A DNA stretch of 34,180 nucleotides from DATILI01 sp035476635 (GTDB lineage Bacteria > Pseudomonadota > Gammaproteobacteria > Burkholderiales > Burkholderiaceae_C): NCBI GenBank assembly GCA_035476635.1, contig DATILI010000100.1, positions 1 to 34,180 of the forward strand. The letters are read 5' to 3'. This document shows positions 32,802 through 34,180 of this stretch, in pieces. Positions within the stretch are counted from its first letter, which is position 1. Every line of letters starts with the position of its first letter. A program made the position numbers and the translations under genes. Under the pieces are notes generated by a model, which was given only the letters and a program-made list of their open reading frames with translations, made no database searches and was not told where the DNA came from.

Positions 32802-33434
32802 ATGCTCACCTGGACTGAACTCGGCTGGTTCGCGCTGGCAGCGCTGGCGCTGGTGCTCACACCGGGGCCCAACATGATCTACTGCGTCTCGCGCACGCTG
32901 GTGCAGGGCCGCGCGGCCGGGCTGATGTCGCTGGCCGGCGTGCTGCTGGGCTTTGTCGTGCACCTGATGGCCGCGACGCTCGGGCTCACCGCCCTCCTGC
33001 TGGCCGTGCCGCTGGCGTTCGATGCGATCAAGCTCGCAGGTGCGGCCTATCTGCTCTGGCTGGCGTGGCAAGCAATCAAGCCCGGCGGCACTGCGCCGTT
33101 CGAGGCGCGGCAGTTGCCCGTGGACCCGGCCGGCAAGCTGTTTCGCATGGGCTTTCTCACCAATCTCCTGAATCCGAAGGTGGCCATGTTCTACCTGTCG
33201 TTCTTTCCACAGTTCCTGCATCCCGAGCGCGGCGGCGTGCTGCTGCAAAGCCTGCAACTGGGCGCACTGCAGATCACGGTGAGCGGCGCGGTCAATGTGC
33301 TGATCATTTTCGGCGCGGGCAGCATCACGGCTTTCCTGTCACGCAGCGCGGGCTGGCTGCGCGCGCAACGCTATGTGATGGGCAGCGTGCTCGGCTTGCT
33401 GGCCGTGCGCATCGCCATGGAAGAAAGAAAGTAG
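32802..33434 (+). CDS. Second LysE/RhtB-family exporter
   Basis: A membrane protein of 210 residues with the motif ALALVLTPGPNMIYCVSRTL and five or six hydrophobic segments. It contains KLAGAAYLLWLAWQAIKPGG and MGFLTNLLNPKVAMFYLSFF, the second RhtB signature. It is only distantly similar to the LysE protein at 27385, so it is not a recent tandem copy. It lies 2 nt after the VOC gene and 3 nt before the dehydratase, suggesting export of a compound related to that enzyme's substrate. Confidence 0.92.
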   Translation: MLTWTELGWFALAALALVLTPGPNMIYCVSRTLVQGRAAGLMSLAGVLLGFVVHLMAATLGLTALLLAVPLAFDAIKLAGAAYLLWLAWQAIKPGGTAPFEARQLPVDPAGKLFRMGFLTNLLNPKVAMFYLSFFPQFLHPERGGVLLQSLQLGALQITVSGAVNVLIIFGAGSITAFLSRSAGWLRAQRYVMGSVLGLLAVRIAMEERK

Positions 33435-33437
33435 GCC

Positions 33438-34180
33438 ATGCAGTCGTTCACCCGGGAAGAAGTCGAAGCCGCGCAGCGCGCCGTCTATGCGGCCATGCCG
33501 CCCACGCCGCAATACGCGTGGCCGCTGCTGCAGCAGCGCCTGGGGTTCAAAACCTGGGTCAAGCACGAGAACCACACGCCAGCAGGCGCCTTCAAGGTGC
33601 GCGGTGGGCTGACCTATTTCGAGCAGTTGGTCCAGCGGCAGCCCAACCTGAACGGCGTCATCAGCGCCACGCGCGGCAACCACGGCCAGTCGGTCGGCTT
33701 TGCGGCGCGCAAGTACGGCTTGGCCGCCACCATCGTGGTGCCGCACGGCAACTCCACCGAGAAGAACGCCGCTATGCGCGCCCTGGGTGTCACGCTGATC
33801 GAACACGGCGACGACTTTCAAGCCGCACGCGAATACGCCATCGGCCTGGCGCAAGAGCGCGGCCTGCACATGGTGCCCTCGTTCCACCGCGACCTGATCC
33901 GCGGCGTGATGACCTATTGGGTCGAGTTCTTCGAACACTTTTCGTCGACAGCCAGCGCACACGACGAAATGCCCGAGGTGGTGTTCGTGCCGATCGGCCA
34001 GGGCTCGGGCTTTTGCGCCGCCGCGGCGGCACGCGCCCATACCGGCGCCAAGACCAAACTGATCGGCGTGGTCTCGGCCCATGCGACGGCCTACCTCGAC
34101 TCGTTCCGTGCGCGCAAGCTGCTGGAAGCACCGGTGACCACGCAGCTGGCCGACGGCATGGCCTGCCGCGTGCCCGATGC
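33438..34180 (+). CDS. Threonine/serine dehydratase-like PLP enzyme, partial
   Basis: The frame is open to the right edge (247 codons and 2 bases), so the C-terminus is missing. It is a fold-type-II PLP enzyme of the threonine dehydratase/serine racemase group. Visible motifs: ENHTPAGAFKVRGGLTYFE with the Schiff-base lysine K53; SATRGNHGQSVGFAARKYGL, which binds the PLP phosphate and carboxylate; GQGSGFCAAAAARAH, the glycine-rich loop. The dehydratase would deaminate a beta-hydroxy amino acid to an oxo acid. The preceding LysE gene ends 3 nt upstream. Whether the missing C-terminus has an ACT domain cannot be judged. Confidence 0.9.
   Translation, partial: MQSFTREEVEAAQRAVYAAMPPTPQYAWPLLQQRLGFKTWVKHENHTPAGAFKVRGGLTYFEQLVQRQPNLNGVISATRGNHGQSVGFAARKYGLAATIVVPHGNSTEKNAAMRALGVTLIEHGDDFQAAREYAIGLAQERGLHMVPSFHRDLIRGVMTYWVEFFEHFSSTASAHDEMPEVVFVPIGQGSGFCAAAAARAHTGAKTKLIGVVSAHATAYLDSFRARKLLEAPVTTQLADGMACRVPD

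Overview
The window is about 65% G+C and reads as chromosome of a flagellated beta-proteobacterium, most likely Burkholderiales and probably Comamonadaceae. That placement rests on the gene order (motAB-cheYZ, flhBAF, an FlhG-like gene, fliA, flgNMA diverging from flgBCDEFGHIJKL) and on a GC-rich intergenic repeat between cheZ and flhB of a type I recall from Comamonadaceae genomes. No database search was possible.

Layout. (1) 1-1626, minus strand: the 5' part of a large TPR protein that enters a GT41 (O-GlcNAc transferase/SPINDLY type) domain and runs off the left edge. It is divergent from motA and may be a flagellin or motility glycosyltransferase. (2) 1786-4856, plus: a sigma-28-type promoter, then motA, motB, cheY and cheZ, i.e. 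the stator plus the chemotaxis response regulator and its phosphatase, without cheA, cheW or receptors. (3) 4857-5038: a repeat and hairpin-rich spacer. (4) 5039-11231, plus: flhB, flhA, flhF, a degenerate flhG-like gene and fliA, with a short gap or overlap at each internal junction. They encode export-gate components, flagellar placement and number control, and sigma-28. (5) 11257-11335: paired REP-like hairpins between convergent operons. (6) 11357-12943, minus: flgA, flgM, flgN, with a sigma-28-like promoter placed directly before flgM. (7) 13146-24721, plus: flgB to flgL, covering rod, hook, rings and junction proteins. The last gene, coupled to flgL, encodes an HDOD protein with a degenerate EAL-like N-terminus.

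(8) 24824-25785, plus: a two-gene ParD-like antitoxin/zeta-toxin module marks the end of the flagellar island. (9) 25803-27257, minus: a MocR-type (GntR-aminotransferase) regulator. It is divergent from a compact plus-strand run, 27385 to the right edge: LysE exporter, EamA transporter, DHWC-motif cupin, PLP aminotransferase, GST, PhzF-like protein, VOC protein, a second LysE exporter and a threonine-dehydratase-like enzyme (cut by the window end). The shared intergenic region has a perfect 9-bp dyad flanked by direct repeats, a plausible MocR operator.

How it fits together: stator, export gate, sigma-28/FlgM checkpoint and rod-hook genes form an ordinary flagellar regulon. The points that stand out are the FlhG homologue that keeps its FlhF-activating motif but lacks a P-loop, the hairpin abutting the flhB start codon, the HDOD gene fused to the flg operon, the GT41 gene beside motA, and the uncharacterised MocR-controlled amino-acid/efflux cluster.
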